From contig DJUX01000001.1 of the NCBI GenBank assembly GCA_002440665.1, positions 1 through 40,101 on the forward strand: 40,101 bases of DNA, in the 5' to 3' direction. A model generated the notes under the pieces. It saw only the letters and a list, made by a program, of their open reading frames with translations, was not told the origin of the DNA and ran no database searches. Shown here in pieces: positions 27,342 through 35,159 of this stretch; the first letter of the stretch is position 1; each line of letters opens with the position of its first letter. The stretch is from Dechloromonas sp. UBA6271 (GTDB lineage: Bacteria > Pseudomonadota > Gammaproteobacteria > Burkholderiales > Rhodocyclaceae). The position numbers and the translations under genes are program-made.

Positions 27342-28169
27342 TCAGCGTTTTGCGTTCGGGAAGAACAACTGTTCGCCGCCGATCTTGTACTCGGAAATCG
27401 TCTTCTGGCCGGCCGGCGAAACCAGCCAGTCGATGAACCGCTGCCCGTCCTCTTTCTTGACATGAGGATGCTTGGCCGGATTGACCAGGATCACGCCGTA
27501 CTGGTTGAACAGGCGGGTATCGCCCTCGACCAGAATGCCGAGATCGCCACGATTCCTGAAGGCCAGCCAAGTGCCGCGGTCGGCCAGGATGTAGGCATTC
27601 ATCGAGGAAGCGGTGTTCAGCGCCGGCCCCATGCCGGAACCGGTATCGCGGTACCACGGCCCCTTGATCTTCTCCAGGTCGACACCCGCCGCCTTCCAGT
27701 AGCGCAGTTCGGCCGCATGCGTGCCGCTCTTGTCGCCGCGCGACACGAAGGGCGGTCGCGGTTCGGCAGCGGCGATGCGGCGCAGCCCTTCCAGGATGTC
27801 CTTGCCAGCGGTTTTGGCCGGGTCGGCCTTGGCCCCAATGAGCACGAAGTCGTTGTACATCACCTCCTTGCGCTCGACGCCCCAACCCTCGGCGATGAAT
27901 TTCTCTTCCGCCGCCTGATCGTGAACGAAAACCACATCGGCGTCGCCACGGCGCGCGGTGTCGAGTGCTTGCCCGGTACCCAAGGCGACGACACGGACCT
28001 TGATGCCGCTTTCCTTTTCGAAAACCGGCAGGATGTAGCCGAACAGCCCCGACTGCTCGGTCGAGGTGGTCGAGGAAACGGTGATGACGCGCTCCTCGGC
28101 AAAGGCGCCTGGGCCGATCAGGCAGGCGGCCGCAGCCAGGGCGGCGATGAGGATTCGTTGCAGTTTCAT
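27342..28169 (-). CDS. tupA: tungstate ABC transporter substrate-binding protein TupA
   Basis: This 275-residue periplasmic protein starts MKLQRILIAALAAAACLIGP with cleavage likely after AFA at residue 24. The N-terminal ITVSSTTSTEQSGLF contains the TTS motif characteristic of TupA oxyanion binding. VRVVALGTGQALDTARRGDA, FVHDQAAEEKFI, YNDFVLIGAKADP, FVSRGDKSGTH and TGSGMGPALN complete the family pattern. TupA binds tungstate with very high affinity for tungsten or molybdenum enzymes. The usual permease (tupB) and ATPase (tupC) genes do not follow; a convergent SulP gene lies there instead. It is divergent from a ModE-like regulator. Confidence 0.92.
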   Translation of the reverse strand: MKLQRILIAALAAAACLIGPGAFAEERVITVSSTTSTEQSGLFGYILPVFEKESGIKVRVVALGTGQALDTARRGDADVVFVHDQAAEEKFIAEGWGVERKEVMYNDFVLIGAKADPAKTAGKDILEGLRRIAAAEPRPPFVSRGDKSGTHAAELRYWKAAGVDLEKIKGPWYRDTGSGMGPALNTASSMNAYILADRGTWLAFRNRGDLGILVEGDTRLFNQYGVILVNPAKHPHVKKEDGQRFIDWLVSPAGQKTISEYKIGGEQLFFPNAKR

Positions 28170-28182
28170 GGTGGGTCTTCCT

Positions 28183-28205
28183 CCGTTTGTTCTTGATCTA
28201 AACGG
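28183..28205. promoter_or_regulatory. inverted repeat in the tupA-regulator divergent promoter
   Basis: CCGTTT and AAACGG are separated by 11 bases, 14 bases upstream of tupA. It is a candidate operator for the divergent regulator. Inference only. Confidence 0.35.
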
Positions 28206-28263
28206 CCCTCGGCGGACCGGGATTCGGCTCGGAGGTTAGAGTAGAATCGCCGCGAGGCTAAAT

Positions 28264-29355
28264 ATGTCAGACGCTGCAACAACTACCCCGCCGCCTACCG
28301 GAATCCGCTGGACCTGGGAATTCGGCCCGGATTTTTCCGAGGCCGATTCCGCCTGCCTGCTCGCCCTGTTGATCGCGCTGCGCGAACACGGCACGCTGGG
28401 CAAGGCCGCATTGAGCGCCGGCACCTCTTACCGGGCTGCCTGGGGCCTGTTGCGCCGCGGCGAGGAAGGCTTCGGAAAAAGCCTGGTACTCAAGTCGCGC
28501 GGCCGGGGAACCCAACTGTCGGATTTTGGCGAGCAACTGGTCCAGCTCGACAACGCGGCGCGGACGACGCTGGCCGAAGCCCATGCGCCGTGGACGACGC
28601 GTCTGCAGGAAGTCCTTTTCCCGAGCACCACGCCGCCGCCCGAACGCCTGCGGATTGCCGCCAGCCACGACCTCGCCCTCGCCGACTGGATCGAATACGG
28701 CCGCCACGTCAGCGTCGACATGTTCTGGCGCGGCAGCGAGGAGGCCCTGTCGTCCCTGGTGCGCGGCGAATGCGATGTCGCCGGCTTTCACCTGCCGGAA
28801 TCCTGGCCGCCGGAACAGGCCACGGCCTGGCTCGGGCGCTGGCTCAAACCGCGGCAATACCTCTGCATCCCGGTCATGCGCCGGCAGCACGGCCTGCTGA
28901 CCGCCGCCGGCAATCCGTTCGGCGTGCAGTCGGTGGCCGACGTCGCCCGGCTCGGCCTGCGCATGGTCAATCGCCAGCGCGGCTCGGGAACGCGCAGCAT
29001 GATCGACCAGCTTCTGGCGGCTAATGAACTCAGCGCCAAGTCCATTCCCGGCTATGGCCATGAGGAATTCACCCACGATGCCGTTGCTGCCACTGTGGCC
29101 AGCGGCCAGGCCGATGTCGGCTTCGGCATCGCCGCCGCCGCAGCGCGCTACGACCTCGGCTTCGTGCCGCTCACCTGGGACCGCTACTGCCTCGCCCTGC
29201 GCACCGGCATCGCCCACAGCCCGGCGGTCCGCCACCTGATCCGGCGTTTTCAGGGCAACACCTTCCACGAGCGCCTGCACGCTATGGCCGGCTACGAAGC
29301 GCTGACCACCGGCGAAGCGGTGGCCTGGGAGCAGCTTTTCGCCGCCCCGCCCTGA
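28264..29355 (+). CDS. ModE-like HTH regulator with periplasmic-binding-protein-like domain
   Basis: This 363-residue protein starts MSDAATTTPPPTGIRWTWEF, with GAGG eight bases upstream. The N-terminal domain (about 25-110) is a ModE-type winged helix (LLALLIALREHGTLGKAALS, AWGLLRRGEEGFG, and RGRGTQLSDFGEQL). The rest is a PBP-like domain related to TupA/ModA (LRIAASHDLALADW, SLVRGECDVAGFHL, GLRMVNRQRGSGTRSMIDQL and GQADVGFGIAAAA). Such proteins sense molybdate or tungstate directly and control uptake or cofactor genes. Its divergent pairing with tupA makes that the likely target. Stop codon abuts that of the convergent Dcu gene. Confidence 0.88.
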   Translation: MSDAATTTPPPTGIRWTWEFGPDFSEADSACLLALLIALREHGTLGKAALSAGTSYRAAWGLLRRGEEGFGKSLVLKSRGRGTQLSDFGEQLVQLDNAARTTLAEAHAPWTTRLQEVLFPSTTPPPERLRIAASHDLALADWIEYGRHVSVDMFWRGSEEALSSLVRGECDVAGFHLPESWPPEQATAWLGRWLKPRQYLCIPVMRRQHGLLTAAGNPFGVQSVADVARLGLRMVNRQRGSGTRSMIDQLLAANELSAKSIPGYGHEEFTHDAVAATVASGQADVGFGIAAAAARYDLGFVPLTWDRYCLALRTGIAHSPAVRHLIRRFQGNTFHERLHAMAGYEALTTGEAVAWEQLFAAPP

Positions 29356-30681
29356 TCAGAAATAGACCTGGGCCAGCCCGTAGGCGACGATGGTCGACAC
29401 GATGACGCCGATCCAGCCGGGAATCATGAAGCTGTGGTTGAGCAGGTATTTGCCGATGCGCGTCGTGCCGCTGCGGTCCATGTTGATCGCCGCCAGATCG
29501 CTCGGGTAGAAGGCGAAGAAGAAGTAGGCGTAGCAGGACGGCATCAGGCCGAGCAGCAGGTGCGGCGAAAGGCCAAGCACCAGGCCGAAGGGCAGCATGA
29601 TGGTCAGCGTTGCCGCCTGGCTCTTGACGAAGGCGGAGACGGCAAACATGGCCAGCGCGAAGGTCCACGGCGCGTACTCGACCATCGCCTTGATGTTGTC
29701 GACGAGAAAGGTCTCGTTGGCCTTGACGAAGGTGTCGCTCATCCAGGCGATACCGAAGATCGAGACGACGGCGATCATCCCGGCCGTGAACACTTCGGAT
29801 TTGGCAATGGCGGCGGCCTTGACGTTGGCGGCGAACAGGATGAAAGCGCCGAAGGCCAGCATCACCACCTGGACCACCGTCGTCATCGGCATCGGCTTGC
29901 CCTTGACCAGCGGCAGCAACTGCGGGAAGAGCGCCAGCGCGACGATGGTCAGGATGCCGGAGAAGAAGAGGATGACCGAGAGCATGGCAGCGCGCGGCAA
30001 TTGCTTGTCCAGTGTCGTCACCGACATTTCTACCGACGCGCGGAACGCCGGATCCTGCATGCGCTCGAGAAATTCCGGATCCTTGTCGAGATCGAGGCCA
30101 CGGCGCATGCTCCACAGCGCGGCGGCGATCACGCCGATCAGGCCGGCCGGCAGCGTCACCATCAGGATCTGGCCAAGCGTCACCGGCTCGCTGGTCTTCG
30201 CTGTCATCGCCAGAAAGGTCGTCACCGCCGCCGCCACCGGGCTGGCCGTGATGCCCATCTGCGAGGCGACGCTGGCAATCGCCATCGGCCGCTCGGGGCG
30301 GATGCGGGTTTTCAGCGCGACATCGGCAATCACTGGCAGCAGCGAATACACGGCGTGGCCGGTGCCGACGCAAACGGTCAGCAAAAAAGTGGACAGCGGT
30401 GCCAGCAACGTGATCTGCTGCGGATGTCTGCGCATCAGGCGCTCGGCCTGCTGGACCAGGAAATCGAGGCCACCGGCCACCTGAAGCGTTGCTGAAGCGG
30501 TGACCACGGCGAGGATGATCAGCATCACGGTGATCGGCGGCTCGGATGGTGCAACGCGGAAACCGAAAGTCAGCACTGCCACGCCAAGGCCGCCAATCAG
30601 CCCGAGAGCCACGCCACCACGGCGGATGCCGATCAAAATAGCGGTCAAAACCAGCGCGAACTGGATCCAGAAATCAAACAT
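29356..30681 (-). CDS. anaerobic C4-dicarboxylate transporter, DcuA/DcuB family
   Basis: This 441-residue membrane protein starts MFDFWIQFALVLTAILIGIR with AAGGGGAA upstream. It has about ten to twelve membrane segments. Family-specific stretches are LQVAGGLDFLVQQAERLMRR, VCVGTGHAVYSLLPVIADVA, GITASPVAAAVTTFLA, FGIAWMSDTFVKAN and DRSGTTRIGKYLLNHSFMIP. Dcu carriers exchange fumarate, malate or aspartate for succinate during anaerobic growth. DcuA and DcuB cannot be separated here. A perfect inverted repeat lies 28 bases upstream. The gene ends directly against the ModE-like regulator's stop (shared TGATCA), leaving no room for a terminator. Confidence 0.93.
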   Translation of the reverse strand: MFDFWIQFALVLTAILIGIRRGGVALGLIGGLGVAVLTFGFRVAPSEPPITVMLIILAVVTASATLQVAGGLDFLVQQAERLMRRHPQQITLLAPLSTFLLTVCVGTGHAVYSLLPVIADVALKTRIRPERPMAIASVASQMGITASPVAAAVTTFLAMTAKTSEPVTLGQILMVTLPAGLIGVIAAALWSMRRGLDLDKDPEFLERMQDPAFRASVEMSVTTLDKQLPRAAMLSVILFFSGILTIVALALFPQLLPLVKGKPMPMTTVVQVVMLAFGAFILFAANVKAAAIAKSEVFTAGMIAVVSIFGIAWMSDTFVKANETFLVDNIKAMVEYAPWTFALAMFAVSAFVKSQAATLTIMLPFGLVLGLSPHLLLGLMPSCYAYFFFAFYPSDLAAINMDRSGTTRIGKYLLNHSFMIPGWIGVIVSTIVAYGLAQVYF

Positions 30682-30708
30682 GACATTCCCCTTGAGACAT
30701 AGAATTAT

Positions 30709-30723
30709 TGTTGCGTTGCAACA
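30709..30723. promoter_or_regulatory. inverted repeat upstream of the Dcu gene
   Basis: TGTTGC-GTT-GCAACA is a perfect 6-bp inverted repeat, 28 bases before the Dcu ATG. It could be an operator. The TTGC-N3-GCAA core is similar in form to PhaR-type sites, but no such regulator is seen here. Confidence 0.4.
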
Positions 30724-30832
30724 TTTTTTCTCACTATGCCACAGGAAAAACGGGATGGATAGCGCGGCCGCCCACCCCGACGTGCCGGGTTTTACCTTGG
30801 TTGCAGTATCACCACACGGAACAATCCGGATT

Positions 30833-30874
30833 GCTGCGGTCGACGCCCGGAAATGGCCATTTTTCAGAATGGCC
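30833..30874 (+). repeat. dispersed motif copy 4 (intergenic), with hairpin
   Basis: GCTGCGGTCGAC at 30833-30844 is followed by GGAAAT and then GGCCATT-TTTCAG-AATGGCC, a perfect 7-bp stem. It lies between the Dcu and HTH genes, in an intergenic stretch of about 230 bases with no other gene. Confidence 0.6.
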
Positions 30875-30914
30875 GGCTTTTCCTCGCCGCCGCCGCTCGC
30901 TCCGGCAACCGGCG

Positions 30915-31607
30915 CTAGGTAGCGGCCTTGCGCGGCGCCGATTTCCGGCGCGCCGGCACCCTGGCTTCGGTTACTGCCTTGGCTTCCCGGTTGAATTCAA
31001 GGGCCATGTCGAAAGCGGTCTCGACGAATTTGCGCACTCGGGAAAACTCCTCGTCGGTCAGCTTGCGTGCCTCGTCGCGCGCCCGGTAGATGCTGATGAA
31101 CTCGTGCTCGCGCCCGGCATGCTCGACCAGGCGACCGACGCCGAACGATTCGAGAATCTGCCACATCGCCGGGCTGTGCGCCTTGGTCAGGTTCATGACG
31201 AAAGGCACCGGGTCGTTACGCGCCAGAACTGCCGCCAGGCGCAGGATCACCTCGAACGGCAGGGCCATCTTGCCGTTCTCCGCCAGTTCCAGCAGCGCCG
31301 AATCCTTGAGGCTGATCGCCTGCCCCAGATCGTCGAGCGGAATCCCCGCCGCCTCGCGCATGTCGCGCAGAAAGGTTCCGGCTTTCACCAGCGCCCTGGT
31401 CGAAGCCACGCCGTGCGGGAAAAGCCCGCTCGCCGCCGCCAGCGAAGTATCGACCGCGGCGCCCGCCATGCCGACGACCTGCTCGGTCAGCGAACGCAGG
31501 GACTTGGTCAGGCCGCTCACCGTATCCAGAGGTTTCGCCAGAGCGGCAACCGTGCCCCCCGCCTTCGTTTTCTGGCCCCGTGCCGGGCTGGCAGTTTTTT
31601 TCGTCAT
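30915..31607 (-). CDS. XRE-type helix-turn-helix protein
   Basis: This 230-residue protein starts MTKKTASPARGQKTKAGG, six bases after GAGAGG; an ATG two codons earlier is also possible. The N-terminal 90 residues are a basic and then helical segment (TVSGLTKSLRSLTEQVVGMA). Residues about 98-150 form an XRE-like HTH: FLRDMREAAGIPLDDLGQAI, LKDSALLELAENGKMALPF and ILRLAAVLARNDP. The C-terminal part is helical and ends in a basic tail (PARRKSAPRKAA). No sensor domain is recognised. It follows the FrnE-like gene by 25 bases on the same strand. Its targets are unknown. Confidence 0.75.
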   Translation of the reverse strand: MTKKTASPARGQKTKAGGTVAALAKPLDTVSGLTKSLRSLTEQVVGMAGAAVDTSLAAASGLFPHGVASTRALVKAGTFLRDMREAAGIPLDDLGQAISLKDSALLELAENGKMALPFEVILRLAAVLARNDPVPFVMNLTKAHSPAMWQILESFGVGRLVEHAGREHEFISIYRARDEARKLTDEEFSRVRKFVETAFDMALEFNREAKAVTEARVPARRKSAPRKAAT

Positions 31608-31632
31608 TGTCATCCTCTCTCCATGGCTAAAT

Positions 31633-32292
31633 TTAAAGTTGGCGTCCAGCTGCTTCCGGCAGGCTTTCGATGATGCAGCGGGCGAGAACGGCCGGGTCTT
31701 CGGCGCCGACAATGACCCGGTCGCCAGCGACGATGAAGGTCGGAACCATGTTGACGCCCATGGCCCGCAACTGACGTTCCCGGGTGCGAAGCAGCGCTTC
31801 ATCATCCGCCGATGCCAGATAGTTGGCTACTTCCGCCGCATCGTAGCCAGACTCGGCGGCGATTTCCGCCAGCAGGGAAATGTCACCGACGTATTCGCCA
31901 CGCTGGAACTGGGCGACGAACAGCCTTTCGACCAGCGCATCGGCGTCGCCCCGCTGCTGGACCCAGTGGATCAGGCGGTGCGCGCGCAGGGTATTGGCGC
32001 GCAGGGGGATTTTCTCGAAAGCGTAATCGATGCCGTAGGCCCGCCCGGCCTCGCGGACGCGCGCGAACAGTGCGTCGACCGGCGCCCGGCCGCCGAACTT
32101 GTGTTCGAGGAACGGCAGGTAAGGCTCGCCTTCCGGCGGCGTATCCGGGTTGAGGAAGAAGGGCAGCCAGCGGGTGCGGCAGGTGAAATCCGGCCGGGTC
32201 CGGCGCACCAGGGCGACAGCCGTTTCCGGCCGGCGCTTGCCGATGAAGCACCAGGGGCAGACGATGTCGGCAACGATGTCGATGGTCAGCAT
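31633..32292 (-). CDS. FrnE-like DsbA-family oxidoreductase
   Basis: This 219-residue cytoplasmic thioredoxin-fold protein starts MLTIDIVADIVCPWCFIGKR, with the CPWC redox motif at residues 12-15. PFFLNPDTPPEG, the helical insert (ANTLRAHRLIHWVQQRGDAD), VERLFVAQFQRGEYVGD and VPTFIVAGDRVIVGAEDP (cis-proline loop) are typical of FrnE/2-hydroxychromene-2-carboxylate isomerase relatives. FrnE of Deinococcus is a cytosolic disulfide isomerase linked to oxidative tolerance; the role here is inferred only. It is the first gene of a pair with the HTH gene. No strong ribosome-binding site. Confidence 0.88.
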   Translation of the reverse strand: MLTIDIVADIVCPWCFIGKRRPETAVALVRRTRPDFTCRTRWLPFFLNPDTPPEGEPYLPFLEHKFGGRAPVDALFARVREAGRAYGIDYAFEKIPLRANTLRAHRLIHWVQQRGDADALVERLFVAQFQRGEYVGDISLLAEIAAESGYDAAEVANYLASADDEALLRTRERQLRAMGVNMVPTFIVAGDRVIVGAEDPAVLARCIIESLPEAAGRQL

Positions 32293-32340
32293 GGCGAGAA
32301 TATTAGCCCTCCGGGGCGGCGATGGAACGATTCGGCAAAA

Positions 32341-32368
32341 AAATGTCCCCGGCGTGGCGGGGACATTT
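32341..32368 (-). terminator. intrinsic terminator of the fatty-acid operon
   Basis: AAATGTCCCC and GGGGACATTT form a 10-bp stem with an 8-base loop, followed on the minus strand by TTTTTTT. It lies 25 bases beyond the acyl-CoA dehydrogenase stop. Confidence 0.9.
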
Positions 32369-32392
32369 GCTTACGACCCGAGGCGCTTTGCC

Positions 32393-34186
32393 TCAGAGCA
32401 TTTCGTCGCTTACCGCCGCCAGCGAGGCACCACCCGCCTGCACCGTGGCCGAGTAGGAGGCCGCCTGTGGCAGCATCTGGTCGGCATAGAAATGAGCGGT
32501 GGCGATCTTGCCGCGGTAGAAGACCTGATCGCCCTCAACCCTGTCCAGGTAGCCGGCCGCGGCCAGCGCCGCCCTGCCCATCAGCCAGCCGCCACAAACC
32601 GTGACGGCGAGATGCAGATAGGGGACTGCTGCGGTCAACGGCCCGGCGAGCCCGTTTTTCGCATCGGCAACCAGGAATTCGGTGGCCTTGACCCAGGCTT
32701 GCAGCGCATCGCCGAGACGACGACCGATGGCCTGCAGTTCCGGGCGGGCGGATTCGTTGAGGGCGCGCGCAGTAGCGGCGACTTCGGCGAAGACGACGCG
32801 GGCGGTGGCGCCCTGGTCGCGCATCAGCTTGCGGAAGATCAGGTCGTTGGCCTGGATGCCGGTGGTACCTTCGTAAATGGTGGTGATGCGCGAGTCGCGC
32901 CAGTGCTGGGCGGCGCCGGTCTCCTCGATGAAGCCCATGCCGCCGTAGATCTGGATGCCGAGCGAGGTGACTTCGATGCCCATCTCCGTGCCGCCGCCCT
33001 TGACGATGGGAATCATGAATTCGGCGAGATACAGATTGCGCTTTTTCTCTTCGGCATCGGCAATGACATGGGCGCGGTCGAGCAGGCCAGAGGTGTAATA
33101 GGCCATGGCGCGGCAGGCTTCGACGCGCGACTTCATCAGCATCAGCATGCGGCGGATGTCGGGATGCTTGTCGAGAGTGACCAGCGCTTCGCCGGTGACT
33201 GCGTCACGTCCCTGCTTGCGTTCGCGGGCGTAGCCGAGCGCCTGCTGGTAGGCGCGTTCGCCGAGCGCGATGCCCTGCAGGCCGACGCCGAGACGGGCTT
33301 CGTTCATCATGATGAACATGTATTCGAGGCCGCGGTTCGGCTCGCCGAGCAGGTAGCCGACGGCACCGCCGTTGTCACCATAGGCCATGACGCAGGTCGG
33401 ACTGGCGTGGATGCCGAGCTTGTGTTCGATCGAGACGCAGTAGGCGTCGTTGCGGGCGCCGAGCGAGCCGTCGGCATTGACCATGAATTTCGGCACGAGG
33501 AACATCGAGATACCCTTCACCCCGGCCGGCGCATCCGGCAGGCGGGCCAGCACGAGGTGGACGATGTTGTCCGTCATGTCGTGGTCGCCGTAGGTGATGA
33601 AGATCTTCTGGCCGAACACCTTGTAGCTGCCGTCACCCTGCGGTTCGGCGCGCGAGCGGATCAGCGCAAGGTCGGAGCCGGCCTGCGGCTCGGTCAGGTT
33701 CATGGTGCCGGTCCACACGCCGGTGACCATCTTTTCCAGGTAGATCGCCTTAAGTTCGTCGCTGGCGCAGGTAAGCAGCGCTTCGACGGCGCCGGTGGTG
33801 AGCAGCGGGCCGAGGCTGAACGACAGGTTGGCTGAGCAGACCATTTCCTTGACGGCGACCGCCAGCGTATCCGGCTGACCATGGCCGGCATGATCCGGCG
33901 GACAGGCGATGCCGTTCCAGCCGGCGTCGCAGAAAGCCTTGTAGGCTTCCTTCCAGCCCGGCGGCGTGACGACCCCGGTGGCTGTCAGCTGGCAGCCTTG
34001 CTGGTCGCCGATGCGATTGAGCGGAGCCAGCACTTCGCCGGCAAACTTGGCGGCTTCATCGAGAATGGCGTCGGCCATGTCTGGTGTCGCTTCGGCATAA
34101 TCCGGGTACTGGCTCAATTCCTTGTAGCCAGCCAGTTCGTCCATCACAAAACGCATGTCTTTCACGGGGGCGCGGTAATCGCTCAT
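32393..34186 (-). CDS. acyl-CoA dehydrogenase, DmdC/long-form type
   Basis: This 597-residue flavoenzyme starts MSDYRAPVKDMRFVMDELAG with a strong AAGGAGA. It is about 200 residues longer than short-form ACADs and matches the family that includes the DmdC 3-methylmercaptopropionyl-CoA dehydrogenases and FadE-like paralogues. Visible motifs are TGTMNLTEPQAGSDLA and KVFGQKIFITYGDHDMTDN (FAD region), QIYGGMGFIEETGAAQHWRD, and the catalytic-glutamate segment TTIYEGTTGIQANDL. It catalyses the first beta-oxidation step with electrons to ETF. It is the last gene of the operon and is followed by a terminator. Confidence 0.93.
   Translation of the reverse strand: MSDYRAPVKDMRFVMDELAGYKELSQYPDYAEATPDMADAILDEAAKFAGEVLAPLNRIGDQQGCQLTATGVVTPPGWKEAYKAFCDAGWNGIACPPDHAGHGQPDTLAVAVKEMVCSANLSFSLGPLLTTGAVEALLTCASDELKAIYLEKMVTGVWTGTMNLTEPQAGSDLALIRSRAEPQGDGSYKVFGQKIFITYGDHDMTDNIVHLVLARLPDAPAGVKGISMFLVPKFMVNADGSLGARNDAYCVSIEHKLGIHASPTCVMAYGDNGGAVGYLLGEPNRGLEYMFIMMNEARLGVGLQGIALGERAYQQALGYARERKQGRDAVTGEALVTLDKHPDIRRMLMLMKSRVEACRAMAYYTSGLLDRAHVIADAEEKKRNLYLAEFMIPIVKGGGTEMGIEVTSLGIQIYGGMGFIEETGAAQHWRDSRITTIYEGTTGIQANDLIFRKLMRDQGATARVVFAEVAATARALNESARPELQAIGRRLGDALQAWVKATEFLVADAKNGLAGPLTAAVPYLHLAVTVCGGWLMGRAALAAAGYLDRVEGDQVFYRGKIATAHFYADQMLPQAASYSATVQAGGASLAAVSDEML
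32629..32639 (+). repeat. dispersed motif copy, RAC variant (inside acyl-CoA dehydrogenase gene)
   Basis: CTGCGGTCAAC; encodes LTAAV with two GCA codons on the minus strand. CCCGTTTTTCGC follows. Confidence 0.4.
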
Positions 34187-34208
34187 CTTGCTGTCTCCTT
34201 GTTTGTTC

Positions 34209-35159
34209 TCAAAATGGGTTGCTGCACAGCGCCAGTTTGGCGCTGCGGTATTCCTGCTTGAGGCGCTCGATCAGTTCGCCGGCCGGCAGGATGTCGTCGA
34301 TGTTGCCGACCCCCTGCCCGGCGCCCCAGATGTCCTTCCACGCCTTGGCCGCCCCGGCGGCGGCACCGAAGTTCATCGAGGTCTTGTCCTTGACCGGCAG
34401 GTTGTCCGGGTCGAGGCCGGCGGCTTCGATGCTCTTCTTCAGGTAGTTGCCATGCACCCCGGTGAAATACGGGGTGTAAACGACGTCGACCGCAGCAGAG
34501 TCGACAATGGCCTGCTTGTAGGCTTCCTGGGCATTGCCTTCCCTGGTCGCGATGAAGCGCGTGCCGATATAGGCGAAATCGGCGCCCATCGCCTGCGCGG
34601 CGAGAATGGCACTGCCGTTGGCGATGGCGCCGGAGAGCGCAATCGGGCCGTCGTAGAACTTGCGGATTTCGCCGACCAGCGCGAACGGGCTGAGCATGCC
34701 GGCATGGCCACCGGCCCCGGCGCAGACGAGGATCAGGCCGTCGACACCGGCTTCCAGCGCCTTTTCGGCATGGCGGACACTGATCACATCGTGAAACACC
34801 TTGCCGCCGTAGGCATGGACATGCGGCACGATTTCGTTCGGCGCGCGCAGGCTGGTGATGATCAGCGGCACCTCGTGCTTCACGCACAGCGCCATGTCGT
34901 GTTCCAGGCGTTCGTTCGACTGGTGGATGATCTGGTTGACGGCGAACGGCGCGGCATGCGGATCGTCGGCCAGTGCCGATTTGATGATCTTCAGCCAGAC
35001 ATCGAGTTCCTCCTTGGGCCGTGCGTTGAGCGCCGGGAAGGAACCGATGGTGCCGCCCTTGCACTGGGCGATGACCAGTTCCGGGTTGGAAACGATGAAC
35101 ATCGGCGCGCAGATGACGGGCAGCGCCAGCCCTTTTTGCAACGAAACCGGAATCGGCAT
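34209..35159 (-). CDS. nitronate monooxygenase-like FMN protein
   Basis: This 316-residue TIM-barrel flavoprotein starts MPIPVSLQKGLALPVICAPM, overlapping the fadD stop by one base (TAATG). The frame is open upstream but the shorter start is family-like. IIKSALADDP, VPLIITSLRAPNEIV, VDGLILVCAGAGGHAG and LSGAIANGSAILAAQAMGAD, followed by YIGTRFIA, are typical of the 2-nitropropane dioxygenase/nitronate monooxygenase family and its enoyl-reductase-like relatives. In fatty-acid operons the physiological reaction is unknown, and some relatives act as enoyl-ACP reductases (FabK). It sits between fadD and the acyl-CoA dehydrogenase with gaps of -1 and 22 bases. Confidence 0.88.
   Translation of the reverse strand: MPIPVSLQKGLALPVICAPMFIVSNPELVIAQCKGGTIGSFPALNARPKEELDVWLKIIKSALADDPHAAPFAVNQIIHQSNERLEHDMALCVKHEVPLIITSLRAPNEIVPHVHAYGGKVFHDVISVRHAEKALEAGVDGLILVCAGAGGHAGMLSPFALVGEIRKFYDGPIALSGAIANGSAILAAQAMGADFAYIGTRFIATREGNAQEAYKQAIVDSAAVDVVYTPYFTGVHGNYLKKSIEAAGLDPDNLPVKDKTSMNFGAAAGAAKAWKDIWGAGQGVGNIDDILPAGELIERLKQEYRSAKLALCSNPF
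34484..34496 (-). repeat. dispersed motif copy (inside the nitronate monooxygenase-like gene)
   Basis: Minus-strand GCTGCGGTCGAC encodes AAVD next to the rare-looking codons TCT and GCT. Confidence 0.4.
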
